From Methylopumilus sp009926035 (GTDB lineage: Bacteria; Pseudomonadota; Gammaproteobacteria; Burkholderiales; Methylophilaceae), in contig JBEANL010000006.1 in the NCBI GenBank assembly GCA_041165405.1, positions 17,187-81,186 of the forward strand: 64,000 bases of DNA. The letters are read 5' to 3'. Position 1 is the first letter of the stretch, and each line of letters opens with the position of its first letter. Of the stretch, positions 44,305-52,278 are shown piece after piece. The notes under the pieces were generated by a model. That model searched no databases. It saw only the letters and a program-made list of their open reading frames with translations, and was not told the origin of the DNA. The position numbers and the translations under genes were made by a program.

Positions 44305-45327
44305 ATGTCTGACATTCAGTTTGCTTTGACGATTCTCGCTGTAATAATTATCCTTATCATGATCATTTTTAATTGGATTCGTCTTATCCAGTATCGAAAA
44401 CAAAATCATACTGAAAATTCTTTTTTATATAAAAATGAAAATGGTTTAAGCCAAGCAGAAAAAAATTCATACGATCAGGATCTAAGCATCTCTGAGAAAT
44501 ACTTACTTTCAAATTTACCTAAAGATATCCATCGTGATATCGATGCTATAGCATTTATCAAGCTTAACAAAGCAACTCAAGCTATTTCAAAATTAAATCT
44601 TAGGGATTTGATTGAATTACCTCATACACATATATATATTCGTAAAAATGAGGATAATTGGACTTCAACAGAGGGCTTAAGCGGATCAGTTTCATTTGAT
44701 CAAATACTTTTAGCTATTCAGTTAGTCGATCGTCAAGGCCCGATATCATCAGCACATACACAAACATTTAGAATGTTGGCAGAAAAAACTAAAAATGACT
44801 TAGATGGAAGTTTGATTTGGCTTTCACACTCAAATATCGAAGATGATGCAAAAGAGCTTAATCAATTTTGTGCCCTTGTAGACCATATGATGACACTAAC
44901 CCTTATTCCTAAAAATAATGGTATGTTCGATAATGAAAAGCTAATTGATAAATTAAAAGCAGATAATTTTAAAGAGAATAAAGATGGTTATCATGTATTT
45001 AAAGGTCGGGATAAACATTCTTTATTTCGAATAACCTCATTAAATCAGCAGCCTTTGAGCTTCAACCTTGAACCTTATATTCAAGGCATTCTTTTTCAGA
45101 TGGATTTGCCATTAACATTAAGTTGTAAAGAATCTTTTGATGTAATGTTGGAATCAATTACTAATTTCCAAAAAGATCTTGATTGCATGCTTGTTGATTC
45201 CAATAAAAAAGAATTAAATATTCATCATATTGAGCGCATTAGGTATCAAGTTGAAAAAATTGAAAATCAAATGATCAGCAGAAATATTTCTCCTGGAAGT
45301 TCTTGTGCGCGAAGATTATTTTCTTAA
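44305..45327 (+). CDS. zipA: Cell division protein ZipA
   Basis: A 340-residue FtsZ-binding membrane anchor of the division ring. A very short periplasmic N terminus is followed by one membrane helix (about 5-27, FALTILAVIIILIMIIFNWI), a charged linker, and a C-terminal ZipA domain (about 190-325) with FRITSLNQQPLSFNLEPY and LTLSCKESFDVMLES. The order smc-zipA-ligA supports the call, since zipA-ligA is also the E. coli order. It ends directly at the ligA start codon. Confidence 0.9.
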   Translation: MSDIQFALTILAVIIILIMIIFNWIRLIQYRKQNHTENSFLYKNENGLSQAEKNSYDQDLSISEKYLLSNLPKDIHRDIDAIAFIKLNKATQAISKLNLRDLIELPHTHIYIRKNEDNWTSTEGLSGSVSFDQILLAIQLVDRQGPISSAHTQTFRMLAEKTKNDLDGSLIWLSHSNIEDDAKELNQFCALVDHMMTLTLIPKNNGMFDNEKLIDKLKADNFKENKDGYHVFKGRDKHSLFRITSLNQQPLSFNLEPYIQGILFQMDLPLTLSCKESFDVMLESITNFQKDLDCMLVDSNKKELNIHHIERIRYQVEKIENQMISRNISPGSSCARRLFS

Positions 45328-47343
45328 ATGAAAGCAGAAAAAGAAAATATTAAGAAAAAAATTAAAGAGTTAATCGAAAAGATAAATACATTCGATTATC
45401 AATATTATGTTTTAGACAATCCCTCTATTTCAGATTTCGAATACGATAAAATTTTTAGATCGCTTGTTGATCTAGAAAATGCAAATCCTGATTTGATTCA
45501 ACCAGATTCACCCACTCAACGGGTAGGTGGAGAAGCTTTAGAGGCTTTCGAGAGCGTTATCCATCGTCAAGCAATGTTATCTTTAAATAATGCTTTTGAA
45601 GAAGATGAGCTTATTGCTTTCGATAAACGCATTAAAGATGATATCGGCATTGATGAAGTGGAATATGCTGTTGAGCCAAAATTTGATGGTCTCGCAATTA
45701 CATTAACTTATGAAAATGGCATTTTCGTTCAAGGCGCTACACGCGGCGACGGCTATACCGGAGAGAATGTTACGCACAATTTAAAAACTATTCGATCAAT
45801 ACCTACCAAACTTAATCATCCAAACCCACCCAGACTTTTAGAAGTGAGAGGTGAGGTTTTAATGTTCAAAAAAGATTTTGAATTACTGAATCAAAAACAA
45901 GAATCTTTAGGCGAAAAAAAATTTGCAAATCCCAGAAATGCCGCGGCAGGAAGTCTAAGACAGCTAGATCCGAGAATAACCGCAACTAGATCATTAACTT
46001 TCTTTTCATACGGTCTTGGTGTATGCGAACCGAATTTAAACTTAAAAACTCATACAGAAACAATTCAGCTTTTAAAGCAATTTAATTTACCAATTTCTGA
46101 TCTATCAGCAACCGTTAAGGGCGTGAATGGTTTACAAAGCTTTTATGAGAAAGTATTAAAGTTAAGAGACTCCTTAGCTTATGACATTGATGGTGTAGTC
46201 TACAAAGTGAATTCTTTTAATTATCAAAATGAATTAGGTTTTGTATCAAGAGCTCCCAGATGGGCGATTGCTCATAAATTTCCAGCAGAAGAAGCTTTAA
46301 CTGAAATTTTAGATATTGATGTTCAAGTAGGACGAACAGGAGCTATAACACCTGTTGCACGTTTAAAGCCAGTTTTTGTTGGTGGAGTTACTGTAACTAA
46401 TGCAACTCTTCATAATGAAGATGAAATGATTCGTAAAGATGTTCACATTGGAGATATTGTAAGTGTCCGAAGAGCAGGGGATGTAATTCCTGAGATTGTA
46501 AGGGTACATATTGATAAACGACCAAAGACAATCAAAAAATTTAAAATGCCAAATGCATGCCCAGAGTGCGGCTCCCCTCTAATTCGAATAGATGATGAAG
46601 CTGTCATTCGATGTTCAGGCGGCCTCATTTGTCCAGCCCAACAAAAACAATCTATTATTCATTTTGCGTCTCGAAAGGCTATGGATATAGAAGGTTTAGG
46701 AGATAAATCTGTTGAACAATTAGTAACTGTAGGATTGATTCATGGATTACCTGATATATACAAGCTAAAGCTTACACAATTAATTAACCTTGATCGTATG
46801 GCAGAAAAATCAGGTCAAAATTTATTGGATGCAATTGAAAAAAGTAAAAGAACTACATTACCCCGATTTATATATGCACTTGGTATTCGTAACGTAGGCG
46901 AATCAACCGCTAAAGATCTTGCTGGTTTCTATGGGGATTTAAATGAAATCATGAAGCAAACAGAAGAGAACTTACAGCTTGTACCTGACATTGGTCCTAC
47001 AGTTGCAAAATCTATCAGTGATTTTTTTAAGCAGAATAAGAATAAGGAAGTAATACAATCTCTAATTAAACTTGGTGTTAATTGGCCCAAATATGATATA
47101 AAAAAATCCACTTCAGGAATTTTTGCGGCCAAAACTTTTGTTCTTACAGGAACGCTTCCTTCAATGTCTCGCGAAGAAGCCAAATCAGTCATTGAATTGA
47201 ATGGTGGAAAGGTTGCAGGTAGCGTATCTAAAAAAACTGATTATGTTGTCGCTGGAACAGATGCAGGAAGTAAATTAAATGTTGCACAAGAGCTTGGCAT
47301 TAAAGTTATTTCTCAAGATGAACTTTTAAAACTTATCAAATAA
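45328..47343 (+). CDS. ligA: NAD+-dependent DNA ligase LigA
   Basis: A 671-residue replicative ligase. The adenylated lysine is Lys118 in EPKFDGLAIT. The Ia and adenylation domains (1-315), the OB fold, the zinc finger with CPECGSPL and CSGGLICPAQ, the helix-hairpin-helix region (about 450-590, GLGDKSVEQL, GIRNVGESTAK, VPDIGPTVAKS) and a C-terminal BRCT domain (about 592-671) are all present in order. The ATG follows the zipA stop without a gap. Confidence 0.98.
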   Translation: MKAEKENIKKKIKELIEKINTFDYQYYVLDNPSISDFEYDKIFRSLVDLENANPDLIQPDSPTQRVGGEALEAFESVIHRQAMLSLNNAFEEDELIAFDKRIKDDIGIDEVEYAVEPKFDGLAITLTYENGIFVQGATRGDGYTGENVTHNLKTIRSIPTKLNHPNPPRLLEVRGEVLMFKKDFELLNQKQESLGEKKFANPRNAAAGSLRQLDPRITATRSLTFFSYGLGVCEPNLNLKTHTETIQLLKQFNLPISDLSATVKGVNGLQSFYEKVLKLRDSLAYDIDGVVYKVNSFNYQNELGFVSRAPRWAIAHKFPAEEALTEILDIDVQVGRTGAITPVARLKPVFVGGVTVTNATLHNEDEMIRKDVHIGDIVSVRRAGDVIPEIVRVHIDKRPKTIKKFKMPNACPECGSPLIRIDDEAVIRCSGGLICPAQQKQSIIHFASRKAMDIEGLGDKSVEQLVTVGLIHGLPDIYKLKLTQLINLDRMAEKSGQNLLDAIEKSKRTTLPRFIYALGIRNVGESTAKDLAGFYGDLNEIMKQTEENLQLVPDIGPTVAKSISDFFKQNKNKEVIQSLIKLGVNWPKYDIKKSTSGIFAAKTFVLTGTLPSMSREEAKSVIELNGGKVAGSVSKKTDYVVAGTDAGSKLNVAQELGIKVISQDELLKLIK

Positions 47344-47350
47344 AAAACCT

Positions 47351-48211
47351 ATGAAATTTAAAATACAATTTTTATTAATACTTTTTAGTGTCTCTTTCTC
47401 AAACAATATCTTTTCCAAGGAAATAAACAAATCTTGCGATGATTTATTAAATGATAACAAATTCGAAGAGGCTTTAAAAACTAAGAAAAACGAATATAAA
47501 TCTGCCTTTTGTCACGGGCAAGTTAATTTAAAGCTTCATCATTATGATGATGCTTTTAACGACTTTAAATTAGCTGATAAGTTAGCAAAAAATGATATTG
47601 ATCATTCCATGGCTAATTTACTAGAAGGCATAACCTTAAAAGAAGCCAATAAACTAGATGAGGCTCTTTTGCATTTAAAAAATTCCATTGCACGCACTCA
47701 ACCAAACAAAACTTTCAGGCGTTTGTATTTAATTGAAATTGGAGAGATTTTGTTGCTTCTCGCTAAATATGAGGATGCGGCAAATTCATTTCTTGATGCC
47801 TACGGACTAGCTGCAAACGATGATGAGCGTGCTTTCAATTTGGATCGAATTGCTTTTGCTTATGCTTCTATGGGAAATTTCACTAAAGCTATAGAGTTTG
47901 AATTAAAGGCGAATTTAGCTTTTGAGCGAACAGGTTTACTTAGCGAATATGCAGACTCTGGTATTAATCTCGCTTTGTACTACCTAGAAGTTAATGATCT
48001 TATTCCTGCTGAAAGAACCCTTTTAAAATTTGAAAAGCTCGCTCGAGAGAATGGGGGAATGTATTACCTCGCCAAAGCTTTATATGCGCAAAGTAAATAT
48101 TATAAAAAGAAATCTAATCTCGAACTTAGCAAATCAAAATTTGATGAAGCGAATAAGATCGCTAATGATATTGGGGCGGAGGACCTAAAGGCGCTTTTCA
48201 ATGCTATTTAA
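47351..48211 (+). CDS. Secreted TPR-repeat protein of unknown function
   Basis: A 286-residue protein with a signal peptide (about 1-22, cleaved near FSK) followed by a chain of helical tetratricopeptide-like repeats (about 45-280), for example HYDDAFNDFKLADKLAKND and KYEDAANSFLDAYGLAANDDERA. Such repeats usually bind other proteins. The final domain resembles the repeats of the Bacillus Rap or MalT type only in outline. It starts seven bases after ligA, so it is read through from the smc-zipA-ligA message, and it is the last plus-strand gene before the dif site. Confidence 0.75.
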   Translation: MKFKIQFLLILFSVSFSNNIFSKEINKSCDDLLNDNKFEEALKTKKNEYKSAFCHGQVNLKLHHYDDAFNDFKLADKLAKNDIDHSMANLLEGITLKEANKLDEALLHLKNSIARTQPNKTFRRLYLIEIGEILLLLAKYEDAANSFLDAYGLAANDDERAFNLDRIAFAYASMGNFTKAIEFELKANLAFERTGLLSEYADSGINLALYYLEVNDLIPAERTLLKFEKLARENGGMYYLAKALYAQSKYYKKKSNLELSKSKFDEANKIANDIGAEDLKALFNAI

Positions 48212-48228
48212 TTTAAGGAGTGTATATT

Positions 48229-48256
48229 ATTTTACATAATATACATTATACGAAGT
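48229..48256 (-). other. dif: dif site: XerC/XerD chromosome-dimer resolution site at the replication terminus
   Basis: Read on the minus strand, the 28 bases divide into an 11-bp XerC arm (ACTTCGTATAA), a 6-bp centre (TGTATA) and an 11-bp XerD arm (TTATGTAAAAT). Compared with E. coli dif (GGTGCGCATAA, TGTATA, TTATGTTAAAT) this is 7/11, 6/6 and 10/11, that is 23 of 28. It sits in the 61-base gap between a plus-strand and a minus-strand gene, where the overall direction of genes reverses. A partial second copy of the inner half (GTATATTAT at 48222-48230) makes a larger palindrome with it. Confidence 0.88.
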
Positions 48257-48272
48257 TATAACACATTTAAAC

Positions 48273-48497
48273 TTATCTTTGAAAGTCCTTAAACTGCCTA
48301 GGCAATGTATCTTCCTGGACAACAAACTCCATCCCCGCCATAGAACCTACAAAAATTCCTGATTTATACTGCATTCGAATTTTGACCGTATTTAAGGAAA
48401 TTTCTAATTGATCCTTTTCCCTATAGTTCAGAATGTATCCAATTACTTTTCTACCATTGTCGGTACAAGTCACTTCAACGGCGTCTTGATTGTCCAT
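48273..48497 (-). CDS. Small conserved-looking hypothetical protein, 74 residues
   Basis: I do not recognise this protein. It is predicted to be a compact, mostly beta-strand cytosolic protein, with alternating hydrophobic segments VEVTCTDNGRKVIGYILNY, LEISLNTVKIRMQY and GMEFVVQEDTLP. No signal peptide or membrane helix is present. It begins nine bases after the next upstream small gene ends, on the same strand, which supports translation. It is the gene nearest the dif site on this side. Confidence 0.65.
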   Translation of the reverse strand: MDNQDAVEVTCTDNGRKVIGYILNYREKDQLEISLNTVKIRMQYKSGIFVGSMAGMEFVVQEDTLPRQFKDFQR

Positions 48498-48506
48498 AAG
48501 GGCTTT

Positions 48507-48755
48507 CTATAAGTTATTTTGTATATTGATAAGTTCTTGTATAGGGTCGTTATATGCTTCGAAAGATTGTTGCGCCCTTTCATACCAATAACGGCTATTG
48601 GACTCATCACCTTCGATCTTATGAAGTACGGCATGAATCCAATAAGCTTGACTAGAATGAATGTCTTGAACGATTTTATGAGATGCATCCCAAGCATCGT
48701 TAATAGCGAACACAATCGCCTGGTTTAGCAGCTCCTTGTGTGATGAGCCACTCAT
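48507..48755 (-). CDS. Small hypothetical protein, 82 residues, helical
   Basis: I cannot name the family. The protein is predicted to be all-helical and acidic/aromatic, with the block AYWIHAVLHKIEGDESNSRYWYERAQQSF, given here in pieces at about 37-65, which reads like a single TPR-like helical pair, followed by a short C-terminal helix. Spacing to the neighbours is nine bases downstream and five upstream, so it is part of a three-gene minus-strand run. Confidence 0.68.
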   Translation of the reverse strand: MSGSSHKELLNQAIVFAINDAWDASHKIVQDIHSSQAYWIHAVLHKIEGDESNSRYWYERAQQSFEAYNDPIQELINIQNNL

Positions 48756-48760
48756 AGAGC

Positions 48761-49132
48761 TTAGCGGCTATTAAAGAAGCCTATATTATTTACTTTACCA
48801 TTCATAATCGTAAGCTCGGTTTGTTTCCAGACATTTTTATCGTCAGATTTCACAAGATTGTTGTAATACCACATCTCAATATTGACACGCTTATTAGGGT
48901 TTGACTTGTCTACCGTAGGCCTTCCAATTACAGAACTTGCATTAGTTGGCTTAACAGACATCTCTTTCCTAGCTGGTTCACCAAGAACTTGAAGCACTTT
49001 TTCTTTAGATTTAGCGCCAAACGCATCTAAAAACTCATTTTCTGTATATAGTTTTTTTCCTTCAGCTAATACCTGAAAAGAAAGCCCTAATGTTATGAAT
49101 ATAAATAATATTTTTTTAAATAATGTAGACAT
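48761..49132 (-). CDS. Small periplasmic hypothetical protein, 123 residues
   Basis: It has a clear signal peptide (about 1-23, hydrophobic core ILFIFITLGLSFQVLA, cleavage after VLA-EG). The mature part contains KSKEKVLQVLGEPARKEM, reminiscent of the (V)LGxPxR element in SmpA/BamE-like small periplasmic proteins, and a C-terminal strand pair WYYNNLV and ELTIMNGKVNNIGF. I regard a BamE-like fold as possible but unproven. It precedes the two small unknown genes and follows the PhnP-like gene by eight bases. Confidence 0.7.
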   Translation of the reverse strand: MSTLFKKILFIFITLGLSFQVLAEGKKLYTENEFLDAFGAKSKEKVLQVLGEPARKEMSVKPTNASSVIGRPTVDKSNPNKRVNIEMWYYNNLVKSDDKNVWKQTELTIMNGKVNNIGFFNSR

Positions 49133-49140
49133 ATTAACCT

Positions 49141-49914
49141 TTAATTGATGATAATTTTAAGCCCGTCATATCCAACATCGATATGGTCAGGTAATTCATT
49201 TTTTAATGCTTCATATTCTAAATCATGTGTCATATGAATCAAATATGTTTTCTTTGCTTTTATTCGATTAGCGAAAATTAAACTTTGCTCGAGATTGATA
49301 TGTGTGTGATGCTCTTTAACACGCAAACAATCCAAGAGTAGGATGTCTAAATCATCTAAAAGGTTCAGTGAGTTATTAGGAATATCGGATACGTCAGTGA
49401 GATAAGCTAAATTTCCAATGCGATAGCCATAGATTTCTGATTTTCCATGGGTAACAGGAATTGGCGTTACAAGTTCGCCAAAAAGCTGAAATGGATCATT
49501 GACCGGCATTGCTTTTAAAACAGGCATTTCCCAAAACCCTTTAGGTTCGTTCAATGCATAGCCAAATTTTAATGCAATATGTTCAAGCGACTCCTTTTTT
49601 CCATAAATAGGTATTTGCATTTTGTGCAACTGACAAAAAGCTCTTAAATCATCTATACCATGAAGATGATCTGCGTGAGTATGTGTATAAAGCACAGCAT
49701 CAACTCTTGGGATTGATTCTCTTAGAGATTGAAAACGTAAATCAGGGCTGGTATCAATAAGAATATGCTCGCCTGATTTTAATTTAATAAGGGATGAGCA
49801 ACGTGTACGCTTATTTTTCGGATTGACAGATAAGCAAGTTTCACAATTGCATCCAACAACAGGGGTACCCGCGCTTGATCCACTGCCAAGAATGGTTAAT
49901 TCGAAGGACGGCAT
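49141..49914 (-). CDS. Metallo-beta-lactamase-fold hydrolase, PhnP-like
   Basis: A 257-residue phosphodiesterase-like enzyme with the MBL motif HTHADHLHGIDDLR (about 77-90), a structural zinc-type cysteine cluster CNCETC near residue 23-28 as in PhnP, and further ligand histidines in PVTHGK and LIHMTHDLEY. PhnP hydrolyses cyclic phosphoribose phosphates in phosphonate use, but no phn genes are present here, so a general phosphodiesterase role is as likely. It overlaps the tatD gene by 19 bases, extending the superoperon. Confidence 0.83.
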   Translation of the reverse strand: MPSFELTILGSGSSAGTPVVGCNCETCLSVNPKNKRTRCSSLIKLKSGEHILIDTSPDLRFQSLRESIPRVDAVLYTHTHADHLHGIDDLRAFCQLHKMQIPIYGKKESLEHIALKFGYALNEPKGFWEMPVLKAMPVNDPFQLFGELVTPIPVTHGKSEIYGYRIGNLAYLTDVSDIPNNSLNLLDDLDILLLDCLRVKEHHTHINLEQSLIFANRIKAKKTYLIHMTHDLEYEALKNELPDHIDVGYDGLKIIIN

Positions 49915-50678
49915 TTTGAAAAAAGCTTAAAGAAATTTTGCGTGGTTACTTCACCAACCTCTTCCATTGAAATATTTTTTAGTTTTGCAATTTCCTCTGC
50001 TACATGAATCACATTGGATGGATCATTTATTTTACCTCGATAAGGTACAGGAGCCAGGTATGGGGAATCAGTCTCAATAAGAATCCGATCAAGTGGAATA
50101 GCTTTCACAACTTCTTTAAGTTCTGTTGCATTTTTAAATGTTACAATGCCCGAAAATGAAATATAAAAATTAAGTTTAATAGCTTCGAGAGCTACATCAA
50201 GGGATTCTGTAAAGCAGTGCATTACACCACCCACATGATTAGCGCCCTCCTCTCGCATAATTTTTAAAGTATCCTCTGCTGCATTTCTTGTATGAATAAT
50301 AAGAGGTAAATTTGATTGAATAGCAGCTTTAATATGTCTTCTAAAACGATCCCTTTGCCATGAAAGATCCCCTTGCACTCTAAAATAATCTAGTCCAGTT
50401 TCGCCAATAGCTACAACCTTTTTTTCTTTAGCAAAGCTACATAACTCCTCCAGAGAGGGTTCTTCAATGTCTTCGTAATCCGGATGAACTCCAACAGATG
50501 CAAAAATATGTGGATATGTATTAGCAATTTTAAAAATGTCGGGTAATTTGTCTAAAGTAACACTCACACATAAAGCATGAGTAACTTTATTAGATGCCAT
50601 CTTGAAAAGAATAGAATCTATATTTTCATATAGCTCTGGAAAATTAATATGGCAATGAGAATCTACAAAGCTTGTCAT
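49896..50678 (-). CDS. tatD: TatD-family metal-dependent hydrolase
   Basis: A 260-residue amidohydrolase-fold nuclease. Metal ligands are His8 and His10 in DSHCHINF, Glu in GETGLDYFR, the His of IIHTRNAAED and VMHCFTE, and Asp in ETDSPYLAPVPYRGK. The position behind holB is the conserved place of E. coli ycfH, so it is the YcfH-type member. It overlaps holB by four bases and the PhnP-like gene by 19. Confidence 0.92.
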   Translation of the reverse strand: MTSFVDSHCHINFPELYENIDSILFKMASNKVTHALCVSVTLDKLPDIFKIANTYPHIFASVGVHPDYEDIEEPSLEELCSFAKEKKVVAIGETGLDYFRVQGDLSWQRDRFRRHIKAAIQSNLPLIIHTRNAAEDTLKIMREEGANHVGGVMHCFTESLDVALEAIKLNFYISFSGIVTFKNATELKEVVKAIPLDRILIETDSPYLAPVPYRGKINDPSNVIHVAEEIAKLKNISMEEVGEVTTQNFFKLFSKCRPSN

Positions 50679-51667
50679 GATGGTTCAAAAATTTGTTTGT
50701 ATTTAATAAAAATATTTTGCAGTTGAAGTTCCTGATTAACTGGGTGTGATGCAATTTTTTTTAATTCATTTAATTCGTTTGTGAATAAAAGTAAGGCATT
50801 AAGATTAATTTGTTTTGCTTGAGAGTGAATGCGCTTCTCTTCATTTGTAAAATAATAACTCTGTTGCGTATGAAAGCTTAGCAATAAATCAAAAGCCCAT
50901 TTTTGAATCATATTTAATGTCCAATCAAGCCCTTGAGTCAGAATTGCATAATTAACTTTAGTGATATCGATATTATGGCCTTGAGACAATAATTGGGTAA
51001 CAACTTCGCGCTCCGATTTATTTTCTAATTCTTTGATGGCACTTAATGGTGAGCCACCAGTAAATGAGAGCAAACTTTCCTCATATGCTATATTTTGATC
51101 AATCAAAAAAAATTTGGCCTCATCTAATGTGGGGCCTCGAAGGTCTAATAATTGGCAACGACTTCGGATAGTAGCAATTAGTTTTTGTATTTGGCTTGAT
51201 AAAAGAATGAATAGAGTATTTTCTGGCGGCTCCTCTAAAATTTTAAGCAGCGCATTAGATGCTGCCTGATTAAGAGAGTCTGCTGGCTCAATCAAAACAA
51301 CACGTTTACCGCTTACTTGATGAGCTGAAAGTTCTAGATATTCTGAGAGCTGTCGAATTTGATCAATTACAATATTCTTTTTACGAATAGTTTTTCTTTT
51401 TGATGATTCATCATCCTCACTTTCAATAGGTGTGATGTGTTTGAAATCAGGATGTGACTCAGGAAACCACTCGCAACTTGAACATACTTCGCAAGGAAAA
51501 TGATTAGCAAGAGGGTTTTGACATAAATATGATTTTGTAAATTTAATTGCAAAATCATATTTTCCAATGCCTTCTTTGCCTTTTAGAATCAAAGCGTGAG
51601 GAAGCTTTTCATTTTCATGAATAGCAATCCATGCATCTTTAAACCAAGGGTAAATAGAGTCCATCAT
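50675..51667 (-). CDS. holB: DNA polymerase III delta-prime subunit (clamp loader)
   Basis: A 330-residue AAA+-type clamp-loader subunit. A P-loop remnant LKGKEGIGKYDFA (about 26-38) is followed by a zinc-binding cysteine group (C of YLCQNP, then CEVCSSC), a sensor-like region IEPADSLNQAASNALLKILEEPPENTLFILLSS read in parts at about 125-157, and the SRC motif in IRSRCQLL. Residues 200-330 form the helical collar. It overlaps tmk and tatD by four bases each in the order tmk-holB-tatD. Confidence 0.93.
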   Translation of the reverse strand: MMDSIYPWFKDAWIAIHENEKLPHALILKGKEGIGKYDFAIKFTKSYLCQNPLANHFPCEVCSSCEWFPESHPDFKHITPIESEDDESSKRKTIRKKNIVIDQIRQLSEYLELSAHQVSGKRVVLIEPADSLNQAASNALLKILEEPPENTLFILLSSQIQKLIATIRSRCQLLDLRGPTLDEAKFFLIDQNIAYEESLLSFTGGSPLSAIKELENKSEREVVTQLLSQGHNIDITKVNYAILTQGLDWTLNMIQKWAFDLLLSFHTQQSYYFTNEEKRIHSQAKQINLNALLLFTNELNELKKIASHPVNQELQLQNIFIKYKQIFEPS

Positions 51668-52278
51668 AAAATAGTTTTAATTGCTTTAATGACATCTTGA
51701 GTTACAGATTCAATAGCTTGATTTGCATTAATAATCTTATAACGATTAGGATTTTGTCTCGCGAGGTCCAGGTATACATTTCTTAGGCGATTAAAAAAAG
51801 ATTCATCTTCTTTTTCAAATTTATCGGGAGATCTATTTTTCTTTAAACGCTCAATACTTATTTCAACAGGCAAATCAAATAACAAAGTAAGATCAGCCTT
51901 GAGTTCTGGATGCACCCATGATTCAAGAGCTTCAATTTTGGAATAAGATACTTGTTTACCACCATATTGATAAGCGTAGGTAGCATCAGTAAAACGATCA
52001 GATACTACAAATACACCCTTATCAAGGGTTGGCTTGATAATTTCCGCGATATGTTGCTTTCTAGCTGCAAACATAAGAAGTGTTTCTGTTTCAGGATCCA
52101 TCTCATCATGAAGAAGCAATTCTCTTAATTTTTCTCCAAGTTTTGTTCCTCCGGGCTCTCTTGTCCTTATAACGTCAATTTTTTGTGATTCGAGAAAAGA
52201 TATAACTTCGTCAATATGCGTACTTTTCCCTGCACCATCAACGCCTTCAAATGTAATAAATTTACCTTTGTTTATCAT
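51664..52278 (-). CDS. tmk: Thymidylate kinase
   Basis: A 204-residue kinase forming dTDP from dTMP. The P-loop is GVDGAGKST at 12-20, the DRF motif is in VSDRFTDATYAYQYGGK, and the LID region contains RLKKNRSPDKFEKE. The TREPGGTKLGE segment identifies thymidylate kinases. It overlaps the mltG and holB genes by four bases each. Confidence 0.97.
   Translation of the reverse strand: MINKGKFITFEGVDGAGKSTHIDEVISFLESQKIDVIRTREPGGTKLGEKLRELLLHDEMDPETETLLMFAARKQHIAEIIKPTLDKGVFVVSDRFTDATYAYQYGGKQVSYSKIEALESWVHPELKADLTLLFDLPVEISIERLKKNRSPDKFEKEDESFFNRLRNVYLDLARQNPNRYKIINANQAIESVTQDVIKAIKTIL

Noticed and set aside
48241..48259. An engineered or phage-derived loxP site
   Set aside because: The second Cre arm matches at only 8 of 13 positions and the spacer differs, while the same bases form a good dif site in the position expected for a terminus.
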